Positions 61,963 through 64,000 of a stretch of 64,000 nt of DNA are shown in pieces. The position numbers were made by a program, and so were the translations under genes. The stretch lies in assembly GCA_963844655.1 (NCBI GenBank), contig CAWJPA010000001.1, positions 124,001 to 188,000 on the forward strand, written 5' to 3'. Position 1 is the stretch's first letter. Each line of letters opens with the position of its first letter. This DNA is from JASHPR01 sp963844655 (GTDB lineage: Bacteria > Actinomycetota > Actinomycetes > Streptosporangiales > Streptosporangiaceae). The notes under the pieces were generated by a model. It saw nothing but the letters and a program-made list of their open reading frames with translations, did not search any database and was not told the DNA's origin.

Positions 61963-64000
61963 CACTCCGTCCTCAGCAGCAGGGCAGCGGGGGTGTGCGC
62001 CGCCTGCCGTCCGGGTACAGCGGCGACCAGGTTGGCCAGCAGCAGCGCGGCCACGGCCGCCAGGGTGATCGACGCCGCCGGGATGACCGGCTCGGGCACG
62101 GCGGACAGGTCGCGGGCGAACAGGATCCACAGCCAGCGGCCCGCGGCGATCCCCAGCGGCAGCCCGACAATCAGGCCGGTCACCGCGACCACCGTGGACT
62201 GCCAGGCCACGGCCCCGGCCAGCTGGCGCCGGGTAAAGCCCAGCGTCTTCAGCAGGGCCAGGTCACGCCGCCGCCGCCGGACCGACGCGAACAGGGCGAG
62301 CCCGAGCGCGGCGACCGCCCCGGCGGCGACCCCGCCGGCCAGGATCACCGGCATCGTGCCCATGGACTTGTAGTTCACGATCTCGGCGGGCCGCTGCACC
62401 GGCAGCACGTTGGCGACGAGCTCCAGGGCCGTAGGGCCCGTGTGGTCCACGACCTGCGGAGAATGCGCGATCTTGTCGTAGGCGCTGGTGATCTGCTGCA
62501 GCGACCGCAGGCCCGCGGCCTGGCTCACGCCGGGCCGCAGCCGCACCAGAATCGCGTTGGGACCGGATTCCGGGCCGGCCTCGTCCAGCGCGGCCCGCGA
62601 CACCACACTGGTGGGCAGGACCGCGCCGGTGGACAGCGAGGGATGGACGCCGAGCGTGTCACCCAGGGCCGGCAGCGCCGCCGTGCCGACGATCTTCAAC
62701 CGCGCGTCGCGGATCACCGGGCCGAGCCGCACCGTGACCTCGTCGCCGACGTGCTCGTGCAGCGCCGCCAGGGTGGCCGGGCCGAGCACCACCTGGCCGG
62801 GGCCGTCGACCCCGTGCCCGTCCAGGATGCGCGGACCGATGGCCGGGTGGGCCGGGGCGAGGATGGCCGGCACCGTCTGCCCGTTGATCTGCGCGGTGAG
62901 GAAGTACACGCCGGTGGTGGCGGCGATCTGCTTGTCGTGGTGCAGCAGCGGCGCGGTCTGCGCCGCGGGCCACGGCCCCCACCCGTCGGTCGAGTACAGC
63001 GCGTAGCTGAAGTCCCAGCCGTACAGGGCGGGCCGGGAGATGAGGTAGCTGAGGCTGGCGCCAAAGGTCAGCGTGACGGAGACCACGATGACGGCCAGCA
63101 CCGCCCCGGCCAGCACCGACCGGACCGGTACCGAGGTCCGTCCCCGGCCGGGCTCCAGCGCGAACCGCAGCCCGGCCACTCCTGAAGCTCCAAGCCCGCT
63201 GCCCAGCCCGGCCCGGACCAGGGCGGAACCGCGGCCGGCGGGCTGCGGCCGCGCGGCGGCGCGGTGCGGGGCCTGCCGGTAGCCGGACACGGCGGTGACC
63301 GCGCCCAGGGCCACGACCAGCCCGAGCATGCCGAGTCCGAGCACGGTCCAGTCGATGTAGACGCCGCGCCCTGGCTCGGCCTGGCGGACCGGTCCGAACA
63401 GCGAGAACGGCGACAGCCCGACGGCTACGGCCCCGGCGACCAGGGACCCGGCCACGACCGCGGCGAGAACGCCCAGTGTGCCGTCGGCGGCGGTCGCCGC
63501 GGGCCCGGCGCCCAGGGCCCGCAGGACGCCGGCGTCATCGGTAGCGGTGCGAATCTGCCTGGACACCGCCTGAGCGCCGATAATCAGCGCGGCGAGCCCG
63601 GCGATCAGCGCGAACACCCCGAGCGCGATCGCCTCGGGCCGGATCGCGCGCTGCGCCTCGGCCTCGATGGCCGCTGTGTTGTAGACCTGCAGGAGCTGCA
63701 GCAGCTGGCTCGAGCCGGCGCCGAAGATGGAGGTCGCCAGGTTCACGTAGTCCTGGGCCACGGCCGCGCCGTACCGGCTGCTGTCACCCGCCAGCCGCAG
63801 CCCGATATAGGACGTTCCCGTGCAGCAGGGCATGAACTCCCGGTCCAGGGCGGGGGTGCCGATCAGGAAGCCGGTGCGGGCGGAGTCGATGTCGTCCTGG
63901 ACGATCTGGGTGCTGATTACGCCGATGCCGGTCACGGTCAGGTCGAGCTTGCGGTAGAACGGCGGCAGCCCTTTCAGCCCCGGGCCGGTCTGCGCCCACA
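61962..64000 (-). CDS. FtsX/MacB-type ABC transporter permease, tandem copy 3, 5'-truncated by window end
   Basis: The frame stays open through 64000, so the start is outside. About 679 residues seen; C-terminal RRRRRDLALLKTLGFTRRQLAGAVAWQ matches the tandem copies. Read-through residues upstream of 63935 (LKGLPPFYRKLDLT) confirm continuity. An ATP-binding partner may lie just beyond the window. Confidence 0.88.
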   Translation of the reverse strand, partial: WAQTGPGLKGLPPFYRKLDLTVTGIGVISTQIVQDDIDSARTGFLIGTPALDREFMPCCTGTSYIGLRLAGDSSRYGAAVAQDYVNLATSIFGAGSSQLLQLLQVYNTAAIEAEAQRAIRPEAIALGVFALIAGLAALIIGAQAVSRQIRTATDDAGVLRALGAGPAATAADGTLGVLAAVVAGSLVAGAVAVGLSPFSLFGPVRQAEPGRGVYIDWTVLGLGMLGLVVALGAVTAVSGYRQAPHRAAARPQPAGRGSALVRAGLGSGLGASGVAGLRFALEPGRGRTSVPVRSVLAGAVLAVIVVSVTLTFGASLSYLISRPALYGWDFSYALYSTDGWGPWPAAQTAPLLHHDKQIAATTGVYFLTAQINGQTVPAILAPAHPAIGPRILDGHGVDGPGQVVLGPATLAALHEHVGDEVTVRLGPVIRDARLKIVGTAALPALGDTLGVHPSLSTGAVLPTSVVSRAALDEAGPESGPNAILVRLRPGVSQAAGLRSLQQITSAYDKIAHSPQVVDHTGPTALELVANVLPVQRPAEIVNYKSMGTMPVILAGGVAAGAVAALGLALFASVRRRRRDLALLKTLGFTRRQLAGAVAWQSTVVAVTGLIVGLPLGIAAGRWLWILFARDLSAVPEPVIPAASITLAAVAALLLANLVAAVPGRQAAHTPAALLLRTE

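Overview
This is about 64 kb of very GC-rich, densely packed DNA from a chromosome of a spore-forming-type actinomycete. I infer this from the frequent GTG and TTG starts, the BldG / anti-sigma / H+-pyrophosphatase neighbourhood, a 6C small RNA, mycothiol-type PIG-L deacetylase chemistry and a DUF222-HNH multicopy gene. Streptosporangiales or a relative is my best guess; the sequence alone does not fix the genus. No rRNA, tRNA, CRISPR array, phage or intact insertion sequence was recognised.

Layout. 1-8 kb: a 5'-truncated alpha/beta hydrolase, a small membrane ORF, a DUF222-HNH (13E12-like) gene, an aquaporin, an MDR oxidoreductase, a DksA/TraR zinc-finger protein, an Mca-like amidase, an O-methyltransferase and a potassium channel. 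8-25.4 kb: a complete locus for a high-affinity group 1h-type [NiFe] hydrogenase. On the minus strand, a tightly coupled operon runs from about 16.9 kb down to 10.4 kb: yceI-like, SIS, hypC-like, SIS, protease, hypC, hypD, hypE, hypA, hypB. hypF converges on it and carries one apparent frameshift. On the plus strand, hhyS, hhyL, an all-Cys NifU/Rieske-like protein, DUF5947, DUF6084, an uncharacterised 477-residue protein, a DUF6893 micro-protein and a 96-residue protein follow one another. An unusual HTH regulator sits between the two arms, and candidate operators precede both. The structural genes make the H2-oxidising dimer, the hyp genes build its NiFe(CN)2CO centre, and the plus-strand accessory genes probably handle cluster insertion or electron transfer.

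25-35 kb: two tandem paralogous polytopic glycosyltransferase-like proteins sharing a 133-bp perfectly identical block; then a ComF-like phosphoribosyltransferase, endonuclease III, a Nudix hydrolase, a MarP-like CvpA/trypsin membrane protease, DUF309, an epoxide-hydrolase-like enzyme and a holin-superfamily membrane protein. 34.6-44.8 kb: HAD phosphatase, 6C sRNA, DEAD/DEAH helicase with DUF1998-type C terminus, bldG, its anti-sigma partner, hppA, serB, queA and an SDR. This order resembles what I recall around Streptomyces bldG and mycobacterial Rv3660c-Rv3661.

44.8-64 kb: signalling and envelope functions. These are a GAF histidine kinase/LuxR pair, an ABC ATPase, an HD phosphohydrolase, a TauE/SafE permease, an OmpR-type regulator, a 707-residue membrane kinase with two nearby response regulators, and four FtsX/MacB-type permeases. 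Three of the permeases are in tandem, the last running off the window.

The most unusual material is in the hydrogenase locus (paired SIS proteins around a second HypC-like protein; the coupled accessory genes; the candidate shared operator) and in a dispersed intergenic repeat found both inside the hydrogenase operon and next to the MarP-like gene.
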